Source: Ochotona curzoniae
Lineage: Eukaryota > Chordata > Mammalia > Lagomorpha > Ochotonidae
Length of the DNA: 64,000 bases
Direction: 5' to 3'
Assembly (NCBI RefSeq): GCF_017591425.1
Contig: NW_024466607.1
Coordinates: 12,408,501-12,472,500, forward strand
The notes under the pieces are model-generated. The model was not told where the DNA came from, ran no database searches, and worked only from the letters and a program-made list of their open reading frames with translations. The translations under genes were made by a program, and so were the position numbers. Shown here piece after piece: positions 26,088-39,469 of this stretch. How positions within the stretch are numbered: position 1 is the first letter of the stretch; each line of letters begins with the position of its first letter.

Positions 26088-26200
26088 GAGGAAGGAGAGA
26101 GAGGGAGAGAGGGGGAGGGGAGAGAAAGAGGGGGAAGGGAGGAGGGGAGAGAGAGTGGACAAGAGAGAGGAGGAGAGAGGGGGAGAAAGAGAAGGGGAGA
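26088..26200. repeat. Long homopurine (GA/GGGA) tract
   Basis: About 110 bases almost entirely A and G on the plus strand, broken by only a few pyrimidines ('gtgg', 'caag'). Confidence 0.95.
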
Positions 26201-27216
26201 ATATGAATGAATGAGATGAGCAGCACAGATCCTGTCCGGTCATTCACTGACTGGACAATGTTCCTGACGCCACCAATGCACACAAGGGGAAGAGGCAAGC
26301 TCCTACAGGACAACCCTCTCCACTGTTCCAGTGTCCTGGAAACAGATGAGCAGCTTGACAGGCTCAGAGTCAGGCCCAGGCACCGCTGTTCAGCAGCACG
26401 CATGCCAGCCACACCCAACCACTTGCTCGGTGTTCAGGCTGGCGTGTTTAACTGCAGTGCAGCAGCCAGTGCAGCTCAGCCACTGTTTGTCACTGTCTCT
26501 ACCTCTGCCTTCCAAATCTATAAATCTTTAATAAATAGATTGATCACACAAAGCTATCAAGTGCAAACTGGTTTTTATTTGTTTGTTTTGGGGTGATTTT
26601 TTTAGGAACTCTGCGAATTGACATCGCCCTTGACCCCTCCTCACTCATTGTGACACAGAGATTCTGGATCATTCTCTCTGTGCGGCTTCGGGCTGCCCCT
26701 CGGCAAATCCTATCGATTCTAGAGACACAAGAATGCTATTTGGCTTCAAAAGGTTTAACGCAGAGGCACCCTGCCTTCTGCACGATCATTTGCATCTTTG
26801 TGCATGACCTACATTCTGAAAACAACAAAGCTTACACTAGCTGATGGGGTTTTTGTTCTTAGTTATGGTCAGAGAATTCTCAAATGTCTGCAAACCATGC
26901 CTCACCTCATTAATTTCCTCTCACCAGCAAAACAATACCCAGGACCAGCAGCTCCTTTTATGGTAAATACATGTTATAAAGACTCAGAAGCAAGTGAAGC
27001 TTACTTCTCCCATAAACATGCTCTTCTCATCAGTATTTCTAAATTAAAAATATCATTTGGATTTGGAAAAGAGCTACCTGTTACATAAAATGATTTTAGA
27101 TTAATTGGTTTTAAAAGGTTTCCTTTTTTTAAAAGGGAAAAAAAAAACCTACTTCTTTCCTCTTACTAACATACAAGCAAAAATATTTTCTAAAATATTT
27201 TATACATTGAAACACT

Positions 27217-27533
27217 TTAAAAATATTTATTTTATTTGAAAGACAGAGTTATGGGGTCGGGGTCAGAGCAGAGGGAGAAAGAGAGACAGAGAAATCTTCT
27301 ATCTGCAAGTTAAATCACAAATGGCTCCAAGAATTGGGGGCTGGGCGGGGCTGAAGCCAGGAGCTTCTCTGCAGTGCCCACGTGGGGACTTGGGCCATCT
27401 GCTGCTGCTTTCCCAGGTGCGTGAGCGGGCAGCTGCACTGGAAGTAGAGGAGCCGGGACTGATACTGGAACCCATGGGGGATGTCAGTATTGGTTAAGGA
27501 GGCTTAGCCAGCTGTGCTGTAACTCCAGCCTCA
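27217..27533 (-). repeat. CSINE
   Basis: Reverse copy from 'aaatatttattttatttgaa' (tail) through 'agccaggagcttctctgcag' to 'gctgtgctgtaactccagcc' (5' end). Confidence 0.8.
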
Positions 27534-28275
27534 CAATTTTAAATTTATTTTAAATTGACACAAAGTAAAAATCAGTTATCGTCACATCTAGTTCGTTTTC
27601 ACAAGCACACTGAGATAGGAAAGCACTGCCATAACGGAGATAATGGACAATTCCATCACTCTGATGCATGCCTCTGAACCCTCTCCTCACCCCGATTCCC
27701 TGGCAACCACATTCAGTACATTTATTGTCCAAATTTAGACCTGATGCACATTATAGCAATTTCTAGGACAAATCCAACAGCCACACCAAGGGCTCTACCC
27801 ACAACCTTGCTCAATGTCCTTGCTAATACTGGGAGACCAGAAGGTTCTCGGGCTGTGAGAAAACACGACTGATTTACAAGGGAGCTGCTCTGCTCTCTGT
27901 GCTTCCTTTTCTACCACTGGTTGGCACAAAGGAATATTAAACTGTATTCTCTCCGCTCTCACCCCTTCACCTTCCTGCTGTGAAATGCGCCTTCGACCTG
28001 AGTTCCTTGCACCAGCGACCACACCATGGGCTTAATTACTAGCACAGATGGTACCAACTGGTTTCTGTGGGAAGTGCCGAAAGGGAAAGGACAACAGGAA
28101 GTCCTTTGTGCATGAAGAAATGCTCACAGCCAGACCCACTGGGGACAGCCTGAAGACAACCCCACCTTCATCCACCCTGAGTTCAGACTGCCAGAGGACA
28201 GCTGTGACCTTCAGATTTCAGACATCCTACTTTAAAAGTGTACACACACACACCCAATCACACATGTGTGCAAAA

Positions 28276-28580
28276 GTGGCACTTGGGGTGGGGATCATGG
28301 CAGAGCAGATTCAGACACACCATCCCAGTCTTGGGTAGTCTTGGGTTTGCAATCTGCCTCTACTTGCAATCCAGCTTCCCACTAATGCACCTGGGAGGCA
28401 CTAGTTGCTCGCCCAAGTCCTTGGGTCCCTGCCATTTTCACGGGAAATCTAAATGAAGCCCTGTTCCTAGATCAGGTGAGGCTCAAGCCCTGCTGCTGTG
28501 GGCATCTGGGTAGAGAATCAGCACATGGAAAACCTCCATCTGTCTCTCCCTCTGTATGTCTTTCAAATCAATTTTTAATT
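28276..28580 (+). repeat. CSINE, degenerate
   Basis: 'aatccagcttcccactaatg', 'cacctgggaggcactagt', 'cccaagtccttgggtccc' and 'tgtctctccctctgtatgtc' appear in order. The 5' end is poorly preserved. Confidence 0.75.
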
Positions 28581-28676
28581 ATTTTTTTAACCTTAAAAAA
28601 ACAGTATTTCTGCTTCTTGGGAGATAAAGATTTCTAATTTTTTATGTCCAAAAGAGTCACAACAGAGTCAGAGTGA

Positions 28677-28820
28677 GGGTGGGCTATCCTCTGCTGCTTT
28701 CTCAGGCCATGAACAAGGAGGCAGATGGGAAATGAAGCAGCCAGGATTGAGCAGGTGCCCACATGGGATGCTGGCACCGTAGAAAGAGGTTTGAACACCT
28801 ACACCACAGTGCTGGTCCCC
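28677..28820 (-). repeat. CSINE, 5' half only
   Basis: Reverse copy: 'ctgctgctttctcaggccat', 'gcagatgggaaatgaagcag', 'gcccacatgggatgctggca', ending 'ccacagtgctggtcccc'. The 3' half is missing or unrecognisable. It lies close to the oppositely oriented copy at 28276-28580. Confidence 0.75.
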
Positions 28821-29387
28821 AAGATTATCTAGTTAATACATGAAATTTTCTTAAGAGTCAACATTCAAAGATTTCTTCTTTTTGTGGTTCTTGTTATCTT
28901 TGGAAATAGTCCACTTTCAGTACTACATTCTACATAAAAGGATTGCAAACACAACTTACTGATTGGGAAGAAAATGCAGTGGCTATTCTAAGGCCTTACA
29001 TCTGTACTCACGTTGGAGTCCACCTAACATTCTCATATGGCGCCTAAATGAGTTCAGCCTTTGTGACATGGCAGCTTGGGGAACTACAACAGAAACTAAC
29101 GCCCATCTGGAAGTGGGGGAGTGCTGGGCAGGGCCACAAGCAACCATAAAAGAACAAGAACAGTTTATCAAAATAAGCAGAAACATGACAAACTGGCCAA
29201 ATTAGAACAATTTTGCAGACACAATTAAAATGCAAATGCTTATGATGCTTAAATAAAGTCAAGACTGACCTAACTTTTAACATGAAGATCCAAGGCCAGA
29301 AATGGCTCAATGTTGCAATCTGACCTACAGCACCGACCTCACATTTAGGTTTGGGATACTGGTGGGAATTATTTTTTTTTTTTTTAG

Positions 29388-29667
29388 CTTTTATATATTT
29401 ATGTTTTATTTGAAAGTCAGAGAAATCGAGAGGAAGATCTTCCATTCACTGGTTCATCATTTGCCAAATGCCAGCAACATCGTGAGCCGGGCCAGGCCAA
29501 GACCAGGAACTAGGATATACATCTGTTTCTCCTGTGTGGGAGACAAGGGACCCAAGTACTTGAGCCATAATTGTTGCCATCAATAGAAAGCTGGAACTTG
29601 AATCAAGCACCTATGGGATTCAGGCAAACGAAGCACCATCTTAACCAGCCGCCAAACACTCATCCCA
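29388..29667 (-). repeat. CSINE
   Basis: Reverse copy: 'atgttttatttgaaagtcag', 'gaggaagatcttccattcac', then 'gcacctatgggattcagg' and the 5' end 'gccgccaaacactcatccc'. Confidence 0.75.
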
Positions 29668-32262
29668 GGAAATTAAAGTGAGAAAGTGGTTGACTGAATA
29701 GGGTCTAGCCACAAATGAACATGATTTGTGGGTCATTATTTTAAACTGAGGGAAAAAAGCAACAAGAGATGCATCAAAAATGAGTGCTAAAGTGATGTGC
29801 TTGCCCACTTCCCCAGCAAGAACAAATGGGACTTCTCATCTTCCTCCAATCCCCAACACGGCCTGGAAATGCATGGAGGTTTTTTGATTGAAATAAGGCA
29901 TGTCATGTGACAGTGGACAGGTCACCTTATAGGACCACTGCAGCAGCCTGGCAATGCTGGCAGAAGAAGGAGCCTGCAGGGACAGCAGCCATAAGAAACC
30001 AGGATTGCCTGACCAGTCTGCAGGGACAGATGAAAGTGGTAGATTGGAGAACAAGAGGAGAGAGGCCCCAGAGGGCTGGGTCTGGACTTGGGGCCTGATG
30101 AGCAGAGGAGAGACCAGGGCCTGAGGTGGACACAGCAGAGCACAGCCTCTGTCCACACAGGAGTCGGGCTTTCCAGGAACAAGCCACTTCATCCTCCCCA
30201 CCGTCCTGGGTGGGGGTAAGGACAGGACTTAAGTTCAATCTCATGACCTCATGATGAGAAAATGTGACCAACTCTGTTTACAACCTATTTACAGAATGGC
30301 CAAGGAGAATTTATGTTAGTGAGTGAAGATGAAGGCTGCACCAAGTTCATGGCAAGCTCGGAGGCCCCAGTTCAGGTTAGCCACTACACCCCAATCCCCC
30401 AGGCCTGCCTTAGGTACCCCCCACTGTCGCACTTTCCCTTCAAAGAGGATCTCTGCCACACAGAGGCTCTTGGGTTCAAAACTACCTCACCCTCCATCCA
30501 GTGCTGCGGGCAGGAGCAGCTTCTCAGATGCTTACAGTTTACTTCTGCTTCTCTGGAGCAAAACTTGTTTTTCTACACTAGGTGGGGGAAGAAACGGAAG
30601 CCCATCCCCTGAAGGCCTTACAACCTGGGAAGGCAGAGAAGGGCAAGCACTGGCCTTTGAGTGGGTTCACATATATGACTGGGAAGTTCACACCTTGCAA
30701 GAGCAAGGTCAGGAAAGCACGAGAGAAAGCTGCGGAGCTCGGCAGGCCTGCTGTGGATGCTGGACAGCCCAGTGGCAAGGTGACAAGACACAGTCCAGGG
30801 GCAAGGTGTTCCCAGAAGGCCCTGGAAGCACAGACCAAGAGGAGAGGACAAGTCCACCAACATGAGTCACAGAAAAGGCATCTGAGTTGTTTGTGCTCTC
30901 TGGAGGATTTTCAGGAGACTGAATTCTGAAGGTGCTCTCTGACTTCACTTTTAGGAAAACGACGCAGTCCTGAGTGGAAAGGCCGCGTGAGGAGGGCAGA
31001 GAAGGCCTGCGCATGCTACTCCAAGCCCTTGTGCATTCTTTTCTGAAAACAACTCTAATCTAGAAGTAAGCCCATCTCTTTTTAGAGGTGGGACACTGGC
31101 CTTTTTCTATACTTGCCAGGGCAAGAAACAGGTTCAAGCTAATCACTGTGAGATCTCAAATACCACACAAAGCAATTTGCAAAGAGTGGACCTTGGCAAG
31201 TCAATTTCCATTTCCAGGGGCACTGGGTTCTTCAATGAAATCAATACTTCCCATTGGGCCAAAGTTGTAAAAGCCAGGACCCCAAGTCAGTAACACCAAG
31301 GACACAAACAGCCCATTTAGTGGCACAGACAGGACTAAGAATTCCTCAATTCATTAAAAGAAAATGGTTTAAGATGGGGGATTCTAAAAAAGGGTCATTC
31401 TTACAGTAGAATTTTAGGAAATACTTCAACACACATTGACTGGCAGATCTTGTGCTGCAGGCTCCAGGCCTTTGCTGAGAGGGTGGTCCGGCTTTAGGAG
31501 CGCTCCCACAGGTGCACACACCAGCAGCACCCAGGAGACCCCACAAGGCTCTGAGGTTTATTTTCTCTGGAGAGGAGTGGAAAGCACAGAGGCACTAGGG
31601 AAGCCGTGCGAAAACAGAATCTGGAAGCTGTCCACAATCTCATGATTCTTCCCCAATCTTTCATAATTGTCTCATCTTTATCCAATCTGATAGCAATTTG
31701 CCTTTATGGAGTCCTTCCAAAGGTTTTCACAGAAATGATGGCTCTTTCTGTGTAGCACCCACTTTTCATCAGTTTTCATTCCACTTCATTAAATTATGCC
31801 AATTACCAACAAGCATATCACACAAAAACAGACTTGGGTACAAAATTCCCCTTGCTGAGCACTCAGTGGATACTCTCCCCGCACCCTGTTGAGCTCAGCA
31901 GGTGGATAACCTGTCCCTTTGAGTACCACAAGAGAGGAAAGAGAGCTGGGTCATGTGGTCATGCGAGGAAGGGTCTTTCACAGCCTGAGGGTTCTCTCAG
32001 CACGGCTCTTCCTCAAAATCTGTCTAAAGCTGGTGTCCCTGGCATACACTTATCACACAATCAATCTGTGTTTAACAAAAGACTCCACGTTGGCCACCTG
32101 CATTTATTCCCACAATACTAGGAGAACACATACAATAAAAATCCAAGAGGGGTAATGGCTGACAGAAAGACCAAGATCTTAGCAAGGCTATCACAGGAAT
32201 AAAAAAAAACAAAAGGAGAAGACAATCCAGTTCCATGAAGTACCCAGAAGTACCCAGTTCAG

Positions 32263-32570
32263 GGGCTGGCACTTGTGGCTCAGAGGGTTAAGTTGATGCC
32301 TTTGGCACCAGCATCCCATACGGGCACTAGTCTAAGTCCCAGCTGCTCCACCTTACATCCAACTCCCTGCTAACGCACCTAGGAACTCAGCAGGAGACGG
32401 CCCAGTGACTGGGGCCCTGCACTCACATGGCAGGCTCACGCGGAGTTCCTGGTTCCTGCTTTCGGCCAGTCCAGCCTGCCGGTTGTGGCCCTTTGGGGAG
32501 TGAACAAACACATGAAAGATGTCTGTCTATATCTTTCCCTCTGCTTTTCAGGTAAATAAAGTTTCTAAAA
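32263..32570 (+). repeat. CSINE
   Basis: Full-length copy: 'ggggctggcacttgtggctc', 'gcatcccatacgggcactag', 'cccagctgctccaccttac', 'ttggggagtgaacaaacaca' and a short A-rich tail. Confidence 0.85.
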
Positions 32571-33104
32571 GATCCTAATTCAAAAGTCAAAACTCATTTA
32601 CCCTCCCAGAAACTTGACCAGATCAATCAGTTTGTTAGTGGTGGATTTACTATCAGGTTAAGCTTTGAAAAATTAACCTAAACTAATTAAACTAGTTAGT
32701 TTTAATTAAAACTTTAAGAGACATGAAGATCTCTCTGGAAGCGACTTTTCTGAAAAAAAAAAACAGAGACTTAACAGCTAACAAATACTGAATTACTCAT
32801 CTTGCTTTGTGTTGTAATAAGTGTTCTCTTTATGCATTAACATCGAGCTCGGCAAGCCTTGATGGATGCGAAGAGGGTTGTGGTGTGGCAGGGTGAACAG
32901 GGACAGAAAAGAAAAAAAAAAGAGTCCGGCCACAGGATGCAAGCAGGTCCTGAGAGCGGGAGGTGCACAGGAGCTGCGACACAGACAAGACAGTCAGCAT
33001 CATCATGGACAAACAGGCCCAGGAGAACACAGCCAGGAGCTGGCAGAGGCACGCAGGGCTACCTCTGAAAGCTAAGCCATGAATGGGATGCTATTAGAAC
33101 AGGC

Positions 33105-33418
33105 ACGGCTAGGTCGCACGCTAATCCTGACTGTTGCACCATCATCCCAGCTGAGAGCCAGTCTGTGTGCCAGCTGCTCCACTTCTGATCCAGGCGCTGC
33201 TAACAGCCTGGGAAAGCCGTGGAGGACGGCTGAAGCGCTTGAGTCCCTGCAACCCACATGGCAGACCAGAAGAAACTAGCGGCTCCCACTTTCAGACTGA
33301 CCCAGCTCTGGCCTTTTGGGGGAGGAACCAGCGGATGGAAGATTATCTTTGTCTCTTCTTCTCTCTCTGTGATTCCAACTTTCAAGTAAAAACAAATCTT
33401 AAAAACAAACAAAACCAG
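33105..33418 (+). repeat. CSINE
   Basis: Diverged full-length copy: 'ccagctgctccacttctgat', 'cctgggaaagccgtggagga', 'cttttgggggaggaaccagc' and the tail 'aaacaaatcttaaaaacaaa'. Confidence 0.8.
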
Positions 33419-35044
33419 GGGTGTTATTGTCAACTGTGACCAATTTTGACTTCTGCCACTTCGACAAACGTGGTACCCATCACTACCAATGCCCCCATTT
33501 TACCACTGGGAAAAACTGAGGTCCATAAGGATTAAGAGGAAAAGCTGAGATTCTAATTGAGCCACCACTTGACTCTTACATCAAGTTACTTGTTCACTGT
33601 GCCACGGCTGGCCTCGCAATGATGACGACAATAATGCTAATAGAGATACACGAGAGTTGGGTCCACAGGACAAGGTACTGGCCTCGGGGGCAGGGCAGGG
33701 CCAGAATCCACACGCAATGTCTGTGCATGAATGTTAACTTTTCTGAGAGAGAGAGAGAGCAAAAAGGAGGCACATATGCGTGACAACATGTTCAAAATTA
33801 GTGAGATGCCAAGTAGGGCATACAGGATGAATTATGTGTCCAAGGCTTCTTTCAGTGTGAACTAAGAAAGTAAACCCGGTGAGCGAAGGCATGACAGAAT
33901 GATCACAGCTCAATTCATGCACGGGCATCTTTACCCACTGCCAACAGGGAAGGGGCAATTCTATGTCCAACCAGCTCTTGGAGAGAAACAAAAAAAATAT
34001 GACAATTTCCTATTTTTCACAGAAAATGCAATTAGATGTTATTTTTTAATGGAATTAAATGATTTAGCAGCAAGCTAACAGGTCATGAGGATCTAAATAT
34101 TAAAATTTATATTCACCTCCTTAGAAAAAGAGCTGGTACACTAAGTAAACTGCTAGCATTCACTTTCTGGTATATGTTGTCTATTACAGAATGAAAACAG
34201 AACTACTTATTCATTTGAAAATATTCAAGATAATATCTAACATTTGATTTGTGGGAGATTTTAAGTCATTTCTATTTTGTAACAATTAAAAGGAGCTTTC
34301 TTTTAGTTTTGAATTAAAAGTGTGATTCTTGGTTGAAATTAAATAAATGAAATTCATTCCACAAGTGAGGATTATAATTACTTAAGGGAAATTATTTGGA
34401 TGTTGATTTCATCTTATAAGCTGAACTTTATGATTGTGTGTTATTATGTTTAACATGCAAAAATGGACTTTTCATTGTTTCACCTAATATTCGGGGGTAA
34501 GCTAGTATCTGTGTCTATGGAAAATTTATTTTACAAATAAAGTGTTCAAATATTACCAGTTTTTAAAGGCAACACTAGATGGCAGTAAATGCACAAAAAT
34601 TGTGATGCCATCGTTCTCAGAATACAGCAATGATTATTTTTCCTTTACTCAATTTCACACTGCAATAATTCAAGCTTTTAAAAAAATGGGGCGGGGGGAG
34701 GAGGAAAACAAGAAGAAAGATTAAAGAAAACCTAAGTAAAAAGTTCAAATTGCTTGGCTTTCCACAGCTGTAGGCAAGTGCCTAGGTTGTCGTGTACCTA
34801 GGCAAGTGTTAACTCCTCTACTGGTTAATGCCAAAGCTGTGTTAACTATATCAGTGTGCCAGCATTGCTACATATTCTATTTAGAAAAAGATGTGGGAAG
34901 GTGCAGCACGCTGGGCTGCCGACACGCCACCCTGGCTCCTAGAAATGCCGTGCAGCTGCACGGATGGGGTCGGGGAATAAGGAGCTGCAGATTGCCCAGC
35001 GAGGAGGGTCCGGGGTTGTGTTGGCGCAGGGGCTGCTGAGGGCA

Positions 35045-36000
35045 TGCTTAACAGGTGAGGAGTGATGAAGGACATGAACAGACATTTTCCAAAAGAACAA
35101 ATTCAAATGGCTAATAGAAATAGGGAAAAAATGCTCAGGCTCCTTGGCTGTCAGAGAAATACAGCAAAAACCACATTGACATTATACCTATCTCCAGTGA
35201 GATTGGCCTACATTCAGAATTCTACTAACACCACCTGCTGGCGTGGATGTAGGGAGACATACCCTACTTCACTGCTGGTGAAAGTGTAGCCTAGTATAGC
35301 CATTACGGAAATCAGTATGGACAGTGCTAAGACAACTGAAAACTGATATACCACATGACCCAGCTATCCCACTTCTAGGAACATGACCAAAGGAAACGAA
35401 TTCTGTATATGAGAAAGTGACCTGTAATGCTATATTTACAGCAGCACAATCTACAATAGCAAAGACATGGAGTCATCCCAGATGCCTGTTGAAAGAGGAA
35501 TGGATAAAGAAACTGTGGTACCTCTACTCTAGAATACTAGTCAGCTATTTTAAAGAATTAAATTCTACCATTTGCAACAACATGGACCCAACTAGAGACC
35601 ATTACATTCAGTAAAATAAACCAATCCCAAAAGGACAAACATATGTTCTCTTTGATATAAGGCAATATTCATGCAAAATACAAGATCAATAGATATATAA
35701 GTAAACATGTATGAACACATATATATCTAGAGGAACTGTCATGGAGACCAACACACTGAGAAGGGAAGACACACTGCAGTGTGCATCTCTACTCCCAAAT
35801 AAAAGATGGACTCCCAAGGAAACCGTTAAACAGCTCTTGACAACAGGATGCTGGACTCTACCATTGTCTATGTCTTACAATGTCAGGACACATGTCAACA
35901 GAAAAATGATGGACTTGTGACTATTGCTGAAGGTCTACCTCACTGTAATAACAAAGGGGGAAGCAATGATGGGAGGTAATAAAATAGTTCACAATCTTAC
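35045..36000 (+). repeat. L1, end of ORF2 and 3' UTR
   Basis: A sense-orientation L1 remnant. 'gaaggacatgaacagacatt' and 'agagaaatacagcaaaaacc' start the end-of-ORF2 region, 'ggaatggataaagaaactgt' follows, and the 3' UTR reads 'aaatgatggacttgtgac' then 'tgtaataacaaagggggaag'. The UTR half is the lagomorph type also found at 37690-37975. Reading frames are broken, so it cannot move on its own. Confidence 0.85.
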
Positions 36001-37189
36001 TGGTATTTTTGCCAGTGGATTAATGTTAGCTTGGAAATACTTTTCTCCTACTATTCATTTTTTTTTTAAAAAAAGAAAAGATTTATTCATTCAAATTGCA
36101 AGTGAGTACTACAGAGAAGAGAGGAGAGGAGAGGGGAGGGGAGGATTTTGCTTTACCTCATGCATCCCAGACTGAGTGTCATTGAAGCTAGTAACTCATA
36201 AATGCTAGCGGGAGAAAAAAAATCCCAAGAGAGATCAGCTTTCCCTAGCCCAGGACATGGTCTGCCTAGCAAAACTGACATTTTACACAATGCTACTCTC
36301 TTCCTGCCAAACACCATGGGGGGCGGGGCCAGGCTGGGGGAAAGTGTCCTATGCCATCCATGGCAGTAAATTCCCAGATAACAACCTATTACTTACTTAC
36401 TCCAGTATAATGGGGGCTATCCCTGCCCGGGAAGGCTGAGCACACCCAGCTTCTGCTCCCCACTCAATGTTCACATCAACAGTGATGACAAATGGGGAGC
36501 CCAATAAACACTTTTTCCATCTATGTTAGTTGTGACAGATACTACAGCACGACAGGTGTCCCAGTACAGAGCTGCCTCACACACAGGGGACAGAGGGACC
36601 AAGAGCTTCACGGCAAGCACAGCACCATCAGTGTTGTGGCTATGACACTGCGCTGCAGTGAGGCGAGATGTGACCTTCAGGCAGACCGGGGGATGGACAC
36701 TTGGGGTCTCTTCTACCTTCCAACTTTTGGGAGTTGCAACCACTCCAAAACAAAAAATATAAGTAAAACCTAAATCACATTTACAGACTGACAATTTCAA
36801 CTGTCTATACCGACCCCAGAGTTTTTCCTTAAATGATTTTTGAGATGTCTCTCCTTTAAAGATCTAGTTTAGAAGGCAGTAGGATAAGTGTTTTAATACT
36901 ATGTGAACACAAATTTAAACACAGAGAATTAAGAAGGCAAAAACGAATGCCCTCAGAATTTGCACAAAGTAAATCCATAACCATTGGATAGGCAAAATCA
37001 GCCCGCAATGCATGGAAGTGGCCATTTGTAGCCCCTGGGCCAGCATACCTCCCAAATTAAAACAGGAACCAGCCTCTGAGTAGTCAAGGTATCACCAAAC
37101 ACACAAGTGCAATAGCCTCACCAATCATTCTTCCAGGAAGTTAAGACATGCCGACTGAGATCTAGAGAAAGCGAACCTGGCATTGGGGT

Positions 37190-37975
37190 TTTTGTGTATT
37201 GCTTTGACATGGAAACAACCCAGATGCCTGTCCAAAGAGGAACGGATAAAGAAACTGTGGTACATCTACTTAATGGAATTCTATTCTGCCATTAAAACAA
37301 TGGTCCCAACTAGAGACCATAATACTCAGTGAAAGAAATCAATCACAAAGGGACAAATACCGTATGTTCTGATATAAGGCAACCTTCATACAAATTATAA
37401 GATCCATAACACCTCTGACACTGTTTTGGCTGAAACCCAGAGGTTTGATATTTCTGCTTTTATTTATATTTCTTCAGAATAGTTTCTTTTCTCCTGTTAA
37501 ATTCTTCACTGACTCATAGATCACACAGTAGCATCACTTCATCCAAGGTTTTTGTTTTCTTTTTCACTTTATTAACACATTGGTTATTCAGGAGCATGTT
37601 TTTTTTTTTAACTTTCTTCCTATTTTTGATTTTGTTTTATGGCTTCTCATTTAAGGGAATGTATGGAATCTGTTTAATAGAGACTATTATATCCAGTTGT
37701 GAAAATACAATGCAGTATGCACCTTGACTTCCAAATCAAATAGGCTCCCAATGAAACTGTTTGATATATCTTGACAATAGGACGCTAGATTCTCTGCCAG
37801 TGTCTGTACCTGCACTGTCATGATACACTTAGATAGCAAAATGATGGACTTGTGACTGCTTATGAAGGACTGTACTATTGTAATAATATGGGGGAAATCA
37901 GTTCCGGGGAGGGAATTTGGGGAGGGTAAAAGCAAAATCCCAGAGCCTATGGAATTATATCATAAAATTAAAAAT
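37190..37975 (+). repeat. L1 3' end, interrupted by antisense L1 sequence
   Basis: The sense part at 37190-37415 ('agatgcctgtccaaagagga', 'ataaagaaactgtggtacat') and the sense 3' UTR at 37685-37975 ('aaaatgatggacttgtgact', 'gggagggaatttggggaggg', 'aatcccagagcctatggaat') are collinear with the copy at 35045-36000. Between them, about 37418-37683, the plus strand reads as antisense L1 ORF2 ('cattggttattcaggagcat'). The 3' end is A-rich. Confidence 0.8.
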
Positions 37976-38039
37976 AAAATAGAAGGGAGGAAAAAAAAAA
38001 AGTAAAGGCAAAGCTAAGCAGCAGGTGGTACCTGTTTGC

Positions 38040-38152
38040 CTCAACCCCTCCCCCAGCAAGACGTGCTGCACAGCACAGCACAGCACAGCTCAACCCTTCC
38101 CACAGCTGCCTGCAGAGGCCGAGATCTGCTGCACAGCACAGCACAGCACACC
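38040..38152. repeat. Duplicated segment with (CAGCA)n runs
   Basis: 'tgctgcacagcacagcacag' occurs at 38064 and again at 38128, each preceded by diverged 'ctcaacccctccc'-like sequence. This is an imperfect direct duplication. Confidence 0.8.
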
Positions 38153-39469
38153 TCTGCTCTGTTCAGGGCAGCGGCGAGGGGGTTTTCAGGCTCTGTCTCT
38201 CACAGCTTTTAAACTTCCCTTGCTCTTGCTCTCAGTTTACCAGGAAATGGCCTGAGCACTGGTCCCACCTGTTCTTTAACACCAGTGCAGAGGTCACTGG
38301 ACAAGTACCTCTTTGCAAACTACCTCACATTTTGCTCAGTTTCTCCTGAGTCTCAGAAGTTTTAAGTTAGTACCAAAAGATTTAGAAACTCTGAATGCAT
38401 TGGTTAAAAAAAAGTAAGCTTCAAACGCTGCAAAATTGGGGTTATATCCTAAATCAGGCAGGCATGCAATGAGCCTCACCAGCTGGCTTCTTGCTGCCTT
38501 GTTCTCACACTGCTTCAGGCAGTAAGTCAGCCTTGCACATAGTACTTAATCCTTTTCAAGTCACAAAATTCAAACAGATCCACTGTCATCTTCCAGGGCC
38601 ATTGTCTTTCCCCTCCTACTCGCTGCTGTCAAAAATAATTCTCCAAGACGCACAGCCTGCATACAGCATCTAGCATGATCACGGATTCCTACCAACTACG
38701 ATAAAAGTACGAAATTTGAAGCAACATATAACGAGTTCTCCCCAGCCCAAACTGGAAATGCAAGTTACACGTTTCATTTCCTCCATTCGGTCCTAAGGCC
38801 TTTGGCATGAGCGTGACACACCACTCCACAATCCTACTGAATTCACCTTTAAGAAACTTCTACAACCATTCCACTTTTAAGGTATCTGATGATGAAAGGC
38901 CACAACATTCTGACAAGGATATCACTAGCAGAAAACCAAATTCATGCAAATTCTCCCATTTGCATCCGCTGAGTGCTTTATTTTCAAGACGCCATAGGAT
39001 CTCACATTCCAAAACATGGTAAATAAAAGGAAAAGCTGAGACGTACACAACTAGCCTCTTTGTACATTGTGTGAAATGAGGTGTAGTCCTACAATTATAC
39101 AGTAGAGTTAGAGAGTACGCGCAATGAATTTCATACCTCTGGACAGTGACACACATTCAAAAAAGCAGTTCTTGGCATTTGTGACATTGTGGTATTTCCT
39201 TGGAAAAGACTAAGAATATGTGCTAAATTCATAGCATATAGCTACTCCATACCGAACAGGTACACACAACAGCTGGAAAAGTCATTTCCTGTTTGCATCA
39301 CTGCATCCTGGGTAATAACAAGGCAGGCACAGCCCAAATCCTCATGACTTCATTAGCTGAGCTGCTCTGCTTTCTCAGCAGTGTGTGCACATTCCCGAGC
39401 TGTCAGTCAGACACAGGCAGGGACAGGTCTGCCTCAGGACAACAGGGCATCTGATGTAGGTGTTACTTA

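Noticed and set aside
30323..30865. 180-codon plus-strand frame in intron 11
   Set aside because: Low-complexity Ser/Pro/Gln-rich translation with no domain I recognise and several competing frames on both strands in the same GC-richer stretch.
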